Shown here: piece after piece, positions 1 through 11,042 of the stretch
Layout: the number at the start of each line of letters is the position of its first letter
How positions within the stretch are numbered: position 1 is the stretch's first letter
Assembly: GCA_018806915.1 (NCBI GenBank)
Contig: JAGKQI010000088.1
Span: forward strand, 62,001 to 126,000
DNA length: 64,000 nucleotides
Source of the DNA: Phytophthora colocasiae
Taxonomy: Eukaryota > Oomycota > Peronosporomycetes > Peronosporales > Peronosporaceae
Direction of reading: 5' to 3'
Translations under genes and position numbers: made by a program
Notes under the pieces: generated by a model
The model's input: the letters and a program-made list of their open reading frames with translations, nothing else
The model's database searches: none
Told to the model about the DNA's origin: nothing

Positions 1-1133
1 CCAGAATTACCTCGCAGCCTGTTGCCACGCTTATTCCAATAACAAAGCTTGTACACGGCGCCGTACGCAACCATCACTCAGAGCTCTGGCTTTGGCAAGA
101 GTCGAATCCTAAGACGCCTTGCCGAGACACCTACTATTGAGCACGGTGGCGTCAAGTACGACGTCAAGGTGTTGTATATCTGCGCACGCGACATCGAACA
201 GTCGAGTGGGTACCCCCGCGCCACACCGGTTCTGCGCGAATGGCTTTTTCCTGAAAAAAATTGCAGTCAGACACAGATTGCCACTGCTTTAAAGAAAGCA
301 TACACGTACTCGATCAGGAACCCGAATGCAAGGGAAAAATGGAAGGGGCTCTTTGAACTGGAGGAGAACAGCACTATTGATGCTGACGTGAAGGTTGAAT
401 TGGATAATGTCAACCTTCCGAATATGCTTGGTCAGCAAGATACGCCCGGTCAACAAGATAGTTTCGGTCAACCAGATAAGCCCGGTCAACCAGATACGAA
501 ACAGGAATCAACAAAGAAACGCAAAATGAATGCTACTCCGCCCAGTCAACCACCAACGAAACTCTTGAAAACCGCAACTACGCATAGTATTCCAAGTGAT
601 GTCCCGGTGCTTGTTGTGGCTATTGACGAGGCGCGGACTCTACTTAAGATCAAGGGTGACAAAGACGCCAACGCGTTCACACTTTTTCGGCGAGCTTTGA
701 GAGAGGTGAACACAATTATGCTGAAAAACGTCAAGGGGGTCGTTTTTGCTGTTCTAGTGGACACTAACTCCCGAGTGCATGAGTTCGTGCCAGCACTGTC
801 ATCGGATCCATCGTCACGAGTTGTCGGTGGAAGTACGTCGCTGTTCCTACCTTCGTCTTGACAGAGACTATGGACGTCTTGGTGAATAACAGGCCCACAG
901 CTAAGGAGAAAGTGTTGAGAGCTGGCGCAGGAGGTGATGAAAAGGTCGTGTGGACGGATCTAGTATCGATGGGCCGGCCTTTGTGGAACAGTATGGATGA
1001 TGACACCGTCGGAAATCTGGGATTCGATGTCACTGAACCCCAGATTTCTAATAGAAGGAGCGAGCTGACCAGATTCGCTGCAAGCAAGCTGCTTATTGGC
1101 CTTCCAATGGACGATTCGGCGAGCTACACAGAC

Positions 1134-1440
1134 TGTCACAAAATAAAGTGTGTGATATGGTAGCACTAGCACTAGAGGAAGTACAGCATCGGGGGTCGAG
1201 CTGATGTGTTGAGTACGCTGGAAAATCGAAACTGAGATTGAGTTTAGCACCTTCGTCCTGTCCTCCTAGGCAATTCCAGTCCTTGGTGCCTGTAACTTCA
1301 ACATCTAAATTCAAGCACATCGCATTCTTCATCCTAGATGACTGCGTTGCATCACGAGTCAGACTGCTTGCTGCAGCTTGATCTCCACAAACGTTGGCAT
1401 TATCGCGTTCCATGTGCTTGTAGTTGATGATATCGTGACA
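1134..1440 (+). repeat. Left LTR of TRIM element A
   Basis: 307-bp direct repeat, nearly identical to 2102-2412; differences include a small indel near 1350 where this copy reads gcatcacgagtcag and the right copy has a few different bases. Starts TGTCAC and ends GTGACA. Confidence 0.85.
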
Positions 1441-1616
1441 TTCCCTCCTCCAAGCGAGGGCCTCTGGTAGTGTTGAGGTTGGCTTGGTTGACTTTCAGGG
1501 CTGATTTTGTCTTGATCCGAAGTGTCGGTCTGCTGGTGCCTGGTTGTGCGCTTTTGTTTTCTTGTGACATTCCCTCCTCCAAGCGAGGGGGGGGGTCATT
1601 TTCTGTGGCCTCTGCG

Positions 1617-1920
1617 TCTTGTGTCTGGGCTCTTCTGCGCTCGTTTGGTCTTGGCCTCTGTGGCTTTTGTCTGGACTATCCGTCTCTGGCCTCTGCGTCG
1701 TGCGTCTGGGCTCTGCGGTCTTGGTCTCTGCGACTTGCATCTGGGCTCTCCGTGTGGCAGCTCTGTTCGGTCTTGGCCTCGGCGACTTGCGTCTGGGCTC
1801 TTCTGTGCTCGTTTGGTCTTGGCCTCTGTGGCTTTTGTCTGGACTCTCCGTCTCTGGCCTCTGCGTCGTGCGTCTGGGCTCTGCGGTCTTGGTCTCTGCG
1901 ACTTGCATCTGGGCTCTCCG
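1617..1920. repeat. 168-bp tandem repeat inside TRIM element A (about 1.8 units)
   Basis: The motif tctgggctcttctg recurs at 1624 and 1792, a 168-bp period that is a multiple of three, so spurious open frames run through on both strands. Shorter sub-repeats of the type tctgggctctg and ggtcttggcctc are nested inside it. Element B at 16796-16970 holds only about one unit, so the array has expanded or contracted since the cassettes separated. Confidence 0.8.
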
Positions 1921-2101
1921 TGGTGGTTCGCTCTTGTTTGGTCTTGGCCTCGTCTGGGCTCTCCTTGTGGCGTCCGCACTTGTTGTTGTTTCTCCTGGAC
2001 GGGTTGATTGAGTTCCGTCAGCGCCTCGCCGACCAGGGAATGTCACATTAGTTCAGCATCTCGACCCCTCCACCGCAGCGAAGGATTCGCAATTTCTACT
2101 A

Positions 2102-2412
2102 TGTCACAAAATAAAGTGTGTGATATGGTAGCACTAGCACTAGAGGAAGTACAGCATCGGGGGTCGAGCTGATGTGTTGAGTACGCTGGAAAATCGAAAC
2201 TGAGATTGAGTTTAGCACCTTCGTCCTGTCCTCCTAGGCAATTCCAGTCCTTGGTGCCTGTAACTTCAACATCTAAATTCAAGCACATCGCATTCTTCAT
2301 CCTAGATGACTGTGTTGCATTACACGCGGGTCAGACTGCTTGCTGCAGCTTGATCTCCACAAACGTTGGCATTATCGCGTTCCATGTGCTTGTAGTTGAT
2401 GATATCGTGACA
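2102..2412 (+). repeat. Right LTR of TRIM element A
   Basis: 311-bp copy of the left LTR, directly followed by the CAGAC target duplication and then by CRN coding sequence. Confidence 0.85.
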
Positions 2413-3666
2413 CAGACACGACACTGCACGGCGTGGCGTCACTGTTCTGCCGCGTTGGGTTACGTCCATATGCGACCAACCCAGTCGCCGCGCACTTGGT
2501 CGCCGACTTCATGAGTGTTCTACACTATGTGACGTACAAGAACGACGGCCAGATCAGCGGCTACGTGTCCGAGCCGATCCTGACGTTTGGCGCATCACGC
2601 GTATGGTATCAATTGGAGAAGAATACGAAGCCGTCAGCGTTGGAGTCCCACATTCTCCCCAGTTCGAGACCATGATGCTCCAACGGTATGATCGACACTG
2701 GCAACATTGGTGAACTCGTGGCACGCATCTTTCTCTTGCTGGCAATGGACGCAGTGGCGATTGGTGGAGCTGTCAAGCAAGAGTTCGTCTTCGGGTGAGT
2801 TTTGCGACGTCACTGCGTTTGTGCAAAAGCTCTTGGGCGACAATCCGAAGCTTAAGGAGGATAAATCCAACGTCGTTTGCCAAAAATACGATCGAATTGT
2901 GCAATATCTGGAAAGAGGCTGGAAGGTTGGAAAATCGGCTTTAGTCATTTCGTGGAGCTGAGTACGGAACCGACGGAGACCATTTTGTGGAAGCTTCTAG
3001 ACCGTCGCGCTGCGGGTACTTTGCCTCGCGGACAAACAGGAGCGGATCTGATTATTCCAATTTTTCTCCCAGGAAAGTCTTCTGAGGGACTGCGAGTTTC
3101 CAGATGGAAGACTCTCATTCATCTTGATTCAAGTCAAGAATCGAGTGGGGAAGGACGACAAGTTTCCGAAATCGGCACTGGGTAACCTAGAACCTTCAGA
3201 AGGTTCTCCACAAGTCAAACCTACTTTCTCAAAAACCGACGCAGAAAATGATTCGGTTGTATCTGAGTCTGCGGGAAGTGCCGAACGAGACGGCAACGCC
3301 TGCCCAATCTATTGTAATGCCCGCCGGAGTGACACTTAGGAGCCAGGATGGTGTAGACCCAACATTTGACGGGGCACTGTGCGTCCGCGGAATGTTTGCG
3401 CCGAGCACCGATGAAGAAGACTATGAACGGACCCAGCGATGGCCATTTTTGTCAAAGGGTTGATTCAAATTCTGCGCAAGCTCGTCAATGCTGCGTGGTG
3501 GGATGGCCAGATACAAGTCCAAAACGACCTGAAGCAGCGCTCCGACGAAGATTTCAGAATCGCCTTTCATCCGTGCTACCGCAAGAAGTTGCGGTGGGAA
3601 GGGCAAATCACACGCTGAACTACTTAGCCGACAGAAGATGACGATGAACTTCGAGCTTTTGAATGA

Positions 3667-3976
3667 CCAGTGACCAGTGCATTTTGAAGTACATGTCGTA
3701 TAGTTCTTGCACGTTGAATAATCTGAATGGAAAAAATCTTTGTTAAACACTTTTAATTGTCAGGGGGGGGGCTAATGGCATCACGATGGGAGGCCTGAAC
3801 TACGCTTGACACCACCAGTTGAGGCTCAACATCCTCCTCGAAGGTCGCTGCAACGCTCGGTCTCCGTGTCACAGGGACGCCATACGCTGGTGTTGTTGGT
3901 ACATATCATGGGGTGGCTTCTACCCTGAAGCATTTATCATTTCTCCACTCGAAGTCTCTCAACCAAACCTCCCGTC
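3667..3976 (+). other. Spacer between CRN(+) and ABC transporter, copy A
   Basis: About 310 bp with no coding signal, holding the 3' end of the CRN transcript unit and the ABC promoter. A G9 run at about 3763 is G9 in copy C but G4 in copy B. An oomycete Inr-like site TCATTTCTCCAC lies at 3937-3948, about 30 bp before the ABC start codon. Confidence 0.7.
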
Positions 3977-6899
3977 ATGGCAGTGGAGATTCCAATCGAA
4001 GGCAACGTATATAGCCCCGAGGGGATCAAGCCTGACAGTGCCAAGACGCTCATGGCGCAAGGCTCACTGGATCTACACGATCACGTCGCGTCTCACATGA
4101 CAAATGCTTTTGGAGACCATTTTCCCACGATGGAGTTCCGCTTCAAGAACGTTTCGATCTCAGCGGATGTAGTGGTGAAGGATACTTCCGATGCCAAAAC
4201 CACACTCCCGAACGTTGTGATGAAGACCATTCGCGGCCAACTCGCGAGGAGGAGATATTGGGAGAAGCCCTTCATGCATGGAACTCCGGAGGAAAACCAA
4301 GAAGCCTTGAAGGTAGTACGAGCAATGTACCAGCACTATCCTGAAGTTGTGATCCAACAGCTTGGACTGGATACCTGTCAGAACACCATTGTCGGGGATG
4401 CCATGCATCGAGGTGTCTCTGGTGGTGAACGCAAGCGAGTGACAACTGGAGAGATGGCGTTTGGCAATGCGTACGTGAAGATGATGGACGAGATCAGTAC
4501 AGGACTGGATAGTGCTGCTGCGTTCGATATCCTCACGATGCAGAGGAGTATTGCCAAGAAGTTCCACAATACGGTCGTGATTTCTCTCTTACAGCCGTCT
4601 CCCGAGCTGTTTGCGCTTTTCGATAATGAATGAAGGTCGTGTCATGTACAACGGGCCTTGTGACGAAGCTCTGGACTACTTTGAAGCTCTCGGATTCAAA
4701 CGCCTTCCACATCGTGACGTTGCGGATTTTCTGATTGATTTTGGAACCAACAAACAGGTTCAACACCAAGTACGTGGTAATGTCCCTCGTACTCCCCAAG
4801 AATTTGGGAGGCGTTTGAAACCTCTTCCGCTTATGAACGTCTTCAAGCGGAGTTGAGTGTTCCATATTCAACTGGAGACATGGCGAGGATCATGAAGACT
4901 CAACAGGAATTCTACCAGTCCTTTTGGGCTAGTACGATTTTACTGATGAAGCGCCAGATTACAATGATGAGGCGGGAAATGTCAGGTCTCGTTGGGCGAT
5001 TAATGATGAACACTTTGCTGGCGTTACTGTACGGCTGTGTCTTCTACCAAATGGACCCAAGTGACCCGCAATTAGTGATGGGCGTCATTTTCGAGTCGGC
5101 TCTGTGCTTGTCGATGGCTCTTTCAGCTCAGATCCCAAGCATCATGGCGGCCCATGACGTGTTTTACAAGCAACGAGGCAACAATTTCTTCCGAACAGCG
5201 TTGTACATTCTGGTCGTACTCGGCAAGTCGACTTCCCCGATCATTTTTGAGACGGTGGTTTTCAGTTCTATTGTCTATTGGATGTGCGGTTTTGTGAGCT
5301 CTGTGGAGAGCTTCATCCTCTTCGTGGTGATCATTTGTTTGGTGAACTTTACGTCCGCGGTTTTCGTTTTCTTCTTGGCGTCTGTTGCTGGTGAACCCCA
5401 TTGCTGGCATTGCAATTGAGCTGTTTATCTTGTTCGCTGGCTTTTACGAAAGACCAGATTCCGGATTATCTCATCTGGATATACTGGATTAAGCCTGTGG
5501 GCTGGGAGTCCGTGCTCTCGCGGTGAATCAGTACACTGAGGCTCGTTTTGACACTTGCATCTACAACGACGTGGACTATTGTGCCCGATGCGGTATGAAG
5601 ATGGGAGTACGCACTTTCCTCTTACGAGGTCCCAACCCAGAGATACTGGATCTGGTACGGCATGTTGTACACTGTAGGCGCCTACTTTGTCTACTTCTCG
5701 TTATCTTTTCTCGCACTGGATATCACCGATACGAAAGTCCGGAGAACGTGGTGATTAAAAAGCAAGAAGACATCGACAGTAAAAGTGTAGCCTTCAAGCT
5801 TGGAGAATATACGCTCACACAGACTTCACGAAATAACGAGGCGAAATGACTGTCTCAGTGGACTTGGGCTCGGATAGATCCCTCGTGCCAGTCACGGTGG
5901 CATTCAAGGACTTGTGGTACACAGTTCCAGACCCGGCAGATTCCGACAAAAGCATCAACTTACTCAAGGGTATCAGTGGATATGCACTTCCTGGAACAAT
6001 TACCGCACTTATGGGATCTTCTGGTGCGGGTAAAACGACTCTGATGGATGTGATCGCTGGACGAAAGAGTGGTGGTAAGATTCAAGGCCAAATTCCGGCG
6101 ACGGACTTGGCTATTAGACGTTCAACCGGGTACTGCGAACAAATGGATATCCACTCGGAGTCGTCCACATTTCGGGAGGCGTTGACGTTCAGTGCTTTCT
6201 TGCGTCAAGGTGCTGATGTTCCTGACAGCTCTCGGTGGATATGTGCTTGGACTTGCTGGACTTGACTCCGATCGCCGATCAGATCATCCGAGGCAACTCA
6301 GTGGAGCAGATGAAGCGGCTAACGATCGGCGTGGAACTGGCAGCTCAAACCGAGTGGGCTCTTCCTGGATGAACCTACGAGCGGCTCGGATGCCCGATCA
6401 GCCAAGTTAACCATAGACGGTGTCCGCAAAGTGGCGAACACGGGACGAACACGGGACGAACGATCATTTGTACGATCCACTAGCCTTCCGCCGAGGTGTT
6501 CCAGGTGTTCGACAGTATGTTGCTATTGAAACGTGGTGGCGAGACGGTTTACGCTGGTGATTTGGGCACGAACGCACAGGAAATGATCTCCTACTTCGAA
6601 TCCATCGATGGTGTGGAGAAATTGAAAACGAACTACAATCCTGCATCGAGGGTTCTGGATGTGGTTGGAGCTGGTGTCGGTAACGGCAACGGTGACAAGA
6701 CCGATTTCGTCGGTATCTTCAAATCCAGTGGAACCTGGGAGAAGCTGCAGTCAAATTTGAATCTGGAGGGTGTATTTCGGCCGTCTCCGTCGATTCCTTC
6801 TCTCGAATATGCTGACAAACGTGCTGCAACGGAGTTGACTCAGATGAAAGTTCTCCTTGAGCGCTTCTCCAACCTGTACTGGCGCACGGCGTCTTTTAA

Positions 6900-9800
6900 C
6901 CCCTCTACTCCCAACGTCGTATCTTACGCCATAGCAAAATCACTATGTCGTAAGTTACGACATACGGCAATTAACATCGGGCAATACTTTAATCAAGTCT
7001 AAATTGGAGCATAAGATGCTAGAGGTGATTTGGACCACCTTCAGAACCAGGACGATCTATCTTGATGATTTGAAAGCGGGAAAGAATCCAGGTGCCGACA
7101 GTCACACAAACCATTCATTAGCTCAATGGCGCACATCTGACAAGCCGCAGAACAAAGGAATCCGCTGTCGAGGTGGCACGTGACATTGATTTTGGACATT
7201 TCAGGCGTCAACTAAAGCCTGTGGGTTGGTCCTTAACCCCTCGACTCCCAGATTTGAGGGCCCTGGACGGCCTATCGCATGTCGTATCATACGACGTAGT
7301 GTTGGGTCTACATATTTGTATGGGGCAAAGACAGACTTAGTAGTCTGAGTATTAAGTATCAACAGGTCCATCCAGCAAAGTCGTAACTTATACGTCTTTC
7401 CACTCATTCCCGTTTAATGAATGTCGTATCTTACTCTGATAGGGCACACAGCCAAGAAAAAAAGTCCGATCGTACGCCTGTCATTTGCAAACTTCCGGTA
7501 TAGAACGCACATCGACTCAAGGTACCAGTCATTACAAAGATACAACACAATGGACTCATCAAATTCTCACTCGTCTTTGTCTTGTTACTCAGCCTCATCA
7601 TCTGCTTCGTCCCCGCGAAGCTGAAGCTCCCGGCGAGTCTTCTTTCGTTTTCCTGCTTCCTGACCTGGGCGCCGCAACACAACTCTCTTTCCTAAGTTTG
7701 CTGGGATGGTCTGGCCGGCATCAAAGTCGTCGTGCCAGATCTCGAAGCAAGTCTTCGCCACACCCTTGTATTCTCTCCTGATCTTATTGCATAGCCAACA
7801 CTTGGCATCATCTATCGAGCACCGCTCGCAAAAGAAGGTGGTCGCGTACGACTTCTTCTTGCGGTCTGTTCGAAGCAAAGCGCAAACCTTGCAGGAGCGC
7901 TGGCGACGCTTCTGTGCGCTGGCTACCGTGACCCAGTCTTCACTCTGCTCGAGGACATGCGTCAGCCGCGGTGTACGTTTGCGCTTCGCGGTCGTAGCTG
8001 GTGGTGTAGCAACGACTCCGGTAAAATCTTCAGCCTTCAGCTGAAGGAGCTGGTTCTGCAAAATCCCATACCATTCGCGACGCTTCATGGACGGCGTACC
8101 AGCAATCTTCGCAGCCTCGGTGTGAGAGATGTAGGCGTTTACCAATACCAAGTCAATAAAGCCCAGAAATAGACTTTTATAATACTTCTTGAACTTCGTG
8201 GAAGTCTGAAGCGAGTAAGCTTGAAGGCGGAGTTGATCGTGCACATCAACTCCGCCCATCCAGCTTTGATAGTTGTTCACTGCAGCAGGACATGGTACAG
8301 TAATTGCACCGATCTGTTTGACCTTTCTCTCAATACTCGACGGAGTCATCACAGCTCCGGTGCACAGGTAGTGCACCGGCTTACGATCCCACCAGTGGAA
8401 CTCGATCATAGTTGGAATAGCAACAGAACGGGAAAATGTGAACGTGCCGCGAGGAATAGAAGCTGGGCGTGTAGAATTCTTGACCCGCAGTCTCTTGTCT
8501 AGGCCTAGCCGATTCACCATAATAGTCCCAACTACGTAAACGTTCATGTCCAGCAGCTCAATCGCCAGGAGGACGGAAGAATAGTAACGGTCAACCACAA
8601 CAGCATGCCACCGTTGACGATCACGTCCCCCCAGTACGAGCTTCAGGTTACGAACTACAGCCGCGGCGCCGGTCTTGTGGTCAAATGAAGTATCAGTGTT
8701 CTCCAGGTTCCGCTTGCCAGCATACATTTCAAAACTAGTACGATACGACATTAGCAGTCAGTCAGAATCGCACATGGAGTAAGTTACGACATTGACAAAC
8801 TTACCGATGACAGTACGCAGTCCTTGAATCACAAGTCATAAACATCTTAGAGCCATACCTGTGAGGTTTATCTGGCATAAACATTCTGGTAGTGTTCCTT
8901 TTAGACGTCGCAGGCAAAACTCCTTCATCAAACGAGAAGACGGCTGGCAATGTCCACCCCTCTAAGAAACGTTGCTGGACCCTGGTGATCACTGGGCGAA
9001 GCTTCCACATCTTGTCTCGGTTTCTGTACACCTTGGTTGTCGACAAAGTGAAGGTCGCGGAGGATGTCTTGGCAGCGGTTGCGGCTCATGAAGCGTCCGA
9101 AATTGCCGGCGGGAATTGCTCCGTCTTCTACCATCGACCAGTGAGACGCAAAGTTTTTCTGGGGGCACAACATCCGCGCGACGAGCAAGCCGACAACATG
9201 CAGGATCTCGTGCGGCTGGTACGCAGCCTTGGACTTCAAGCGACGACGGATGTTCTTCAAAGTGTCCATACGGCGGTCGGATTTCTTCGCTTGGCGTGCT
9301 TGGATAGCTTTTGCACGTCGATCAACTTGTTGAAGACCGTACAAGTTAGTCTCATGGTTGATTTTGACCCATAAACTCTTTGGCATAAAGTAAAAGAACG
9401 TCAAAATGGGCGAATGGCAGAGTTTCCGAAGCTCGCTAACGGGTTGAGCTTCGTCAGTACCAAGTCCAGGAAATGCTTCCGTATCCGACTCGTACACAGA
9501 TGACACTTCCGTCCACTCCATTGCTCGCAACGCGTCTTCACGTAATCGGACAGCACTCCTGTCAGATGTTCCAGCGCCCAACTGAAGCGAGGCAATGAAC
9601 GCCTCATCCATTTGCACTGCATCACTGTCGGAGATAACGTCTTCATCGCCTTCATTCTCAGCACGGCTTGGATCCTCCAGGTCTTCCTCGTATGCCACGC
9701 CGTCACTCTCATCAGAGCCGAAGCTCTCGTACAAGCTCGCGTTTTCTGTATCTGGCACGAAGTTGACGTCCTTCTCCTCCTTCCGCAAGTATGGAGTACG

Positions 9801-11042
9801 GCTTATGGCTCTCTTCGTCACTCTCAACCCAGACGCACCCGACAATAGCTGCAGACCTGCCGCGGCTTCTTCCATCTGTGATTCATCCAACAAGAGTCCA
9901 TCCGGTGGTATGTCAAACGCGCGCGCCACTGCTGTCTGCGAGAGCTCGGCCTCTGACTCACTTGACGCGCCAAATAAATTCTGGATGGTGCGCTGAGATA
10001 GCTGGACCGTAGTGTCGATCTGAGAAGCCCTTACATCTTCGCCGTCACCGTTTCCGTCATTCACGTTGCTGCTACCGTCAAGTATGTCGATGCAGGTCTC
10101 CTCAGCTGTGTCAGCTTCCTCCAGTAATCCAGATTCTAGTACATGCTTCACTACGGCGTCCTCTCCGACGAAGACGTCGACTCCATTTGGACTGGCGTAA
10201 ATCCACTCGGTCTGCAGGCCACTAGGCTTCTTAGCCGTCCAGCCAACCGCTCGAAGTTGGCGCCAGAGGTAGCCAAAGTTGGTATCTCGCGCTGCTGCTG
10301 CTGCGGCAGCGGTGGCGGCCGCTTTTCCTCGGCGACTGGACCGGATTCGCGCCATCCGGTAAAATCTGGAATGAGCGGTTGGCAATGCACTGGAGCTGGA
10401 TATTCAGATCCAAAAGCTGATCCCCGTGCCCTAGGTTTCCCGCGCTCCCCCGTTTCTGGATTTTCTTCAAATACCTCTTTGAACTTATTTCCAGGTAAAT
10501 GACTTGATTAAAGTATTGAAAAACTCTTTTTGAGCCAAACTCTAATGATCTCATTCGTATGTCGTATGATACGACATAACATTTTGGCTATGGCGTATCT
10601 TACGACGTTGGGAGTCGAGGGGTTAACTCGGGAATGGAGCCTGATGGGGGGTTTTGTAGGCCAGGGTGCAGTACAGTATTGTGTAGTGGAATACATACTG
10701 TATACGCTCAAAGCAATAAGAGGCCTGCGTGTCAATTGATGAGTGTTAGGAAGTGTCGAGTTGTAACACACACTTCCTTGAATTGGTGTACCTTTTGTTG
10801 CCATGACTGCAGTTATGTTCTTGTCTGATCTGAAGTAGTGGCGGTAAGTTACGACATTGAGGACTCAATGTGATCGACAAAGGTGTATATTAGACGACAT
10901 TGAAAATAAAACCTTTTGAAAATTAATACACCGATCTTCATGTCGTGGCTATGCATCATACAAACTCGAAGTAATGTGCGTATGGTGTACTTATGACGTT
11001 CATTAGCGTGTTATGGTGTATATTTCTTTGGGAACCAAGGGA
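6900..11042 (-). mobile_element. piggyBac-type insertion A inside the ABC gene
   Basis: 4143 bp flanked by TTAA (6896-6899 and 11043-11046). The uninterrupted copy at 40021-40050 has one TTAA at 40030-40033, so this is the empty site. Ends are CCCCTCTACTCCCAACG on the left and TCCCTTGGTTCCCAAAG (reverse complement) on the right. Two further TTAA-bordered ends lie inside, at 7233-7236 and 10623-10626, so the insertion is composite. Palindromic motifs of the form ATGTCGTA...TACGACAT recur near all ends (6940s, 7280, 7420, 10557, 10844). It encodes a transposase on the minus strand. Confidence 0.9.
7585..10355 (-). pseudogene. piggyBac (PGBD-like) transposase, copy A, two exons, one frameshift
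   Basis: Cut-and-paste transposase of the piggyBac family (DDE_Tnp_1_7). ATG at 10355 (MARIRSSRRGK), exon 1 10355-8805, 70-bp intron 8804-8735 with GTAAGT donor, CTGACTGACTGCTAATG branch region and TAG acceptor, exon 2 8734-7585. Splicing joins TAYCH to RFEMYAGKR, the junction expected in this family. The three catalytic aspartates can be placed: FDEGVLP, VVVDRYYSS and GGVDVHDQ. The N-terminal half is acidic and low complexity; the C-terminus has a cysteine-rich zinc-binding tail (CKVC, CERC, CWLC). One extra base at about 9025 (tttctgtac against tttcgtac in copy B) breaks exon 1. Exon 2 is intact here, whereas copy B is broken in exon 2, so the two copies complement each other's damage. Confidence 0.9.

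Larger units (their letters stand above)
1134..2412 (+). mobile_element. TRIM-like non-autonomous LTR element A, inserted in CRN(+) copy A
   Basis: Two direct repeats (1134-1440 and 2102-2412) both begin TGTCACAAAATAAAG and end GATATCGTGACA, giving TG...CA ends and a 6-bp terminal inversion. The element is flanked by a 5-bp duplication CAGAC (1129-1133 and 2413-2417). Copies C (about 31302) and D (about 36450) read straight through with a single CAGAC, so the insertion is real. The internal 661 bp encodes no gag or pol; it is a T/G/C-rich stretch with a 168-bp tandem repeat. Size and content fit a terminal-repeat retrotransposon in miniature that would depend on another element's proteins. 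Orientation is arbitrary. Confidence 0.85.
1..3666 (+). pseudogene. Crinkler-type NTPase/nuclease, CRN(+) copy A, 5'-truncated by window edge
   Basis: Reading frames across this span match the full copy at 29804-32553. Seen directly: a P-loop ITQSSGFGKSR near the window start, four imperfect 18-bp GQxD/GQPD-type units (about 430-500), a Walker B-like strand VLVVAIDEAR, and near the end a PD-(D/E)XK-like core (GADLIIP followed by FILIQVKNR in the better-preserved copies). This P-loop NTPase plus restriction-endonuclease-fold combination is the C-terminal architecture known from Crinkler (CRN) effectors of oomycetes; the role here is inferred. The gene is broken: a one-base frameshift near 850 shared with copies B and C, a 1.28-kb LTR element after 1133, and further small indels around 2680, 2800, 2880 and 3085. 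The stop at 3664-3666 matches that of the other copies. Confidence 0.7.

Noticed and set aside
1470..2051. Long overlapping open frames on both strands in the TRIM interior
   Set aside because: They come from the 168-bp repeat, whose length is a multiple of three; the products are low complexity, differ between elements A and B, and match nothing.
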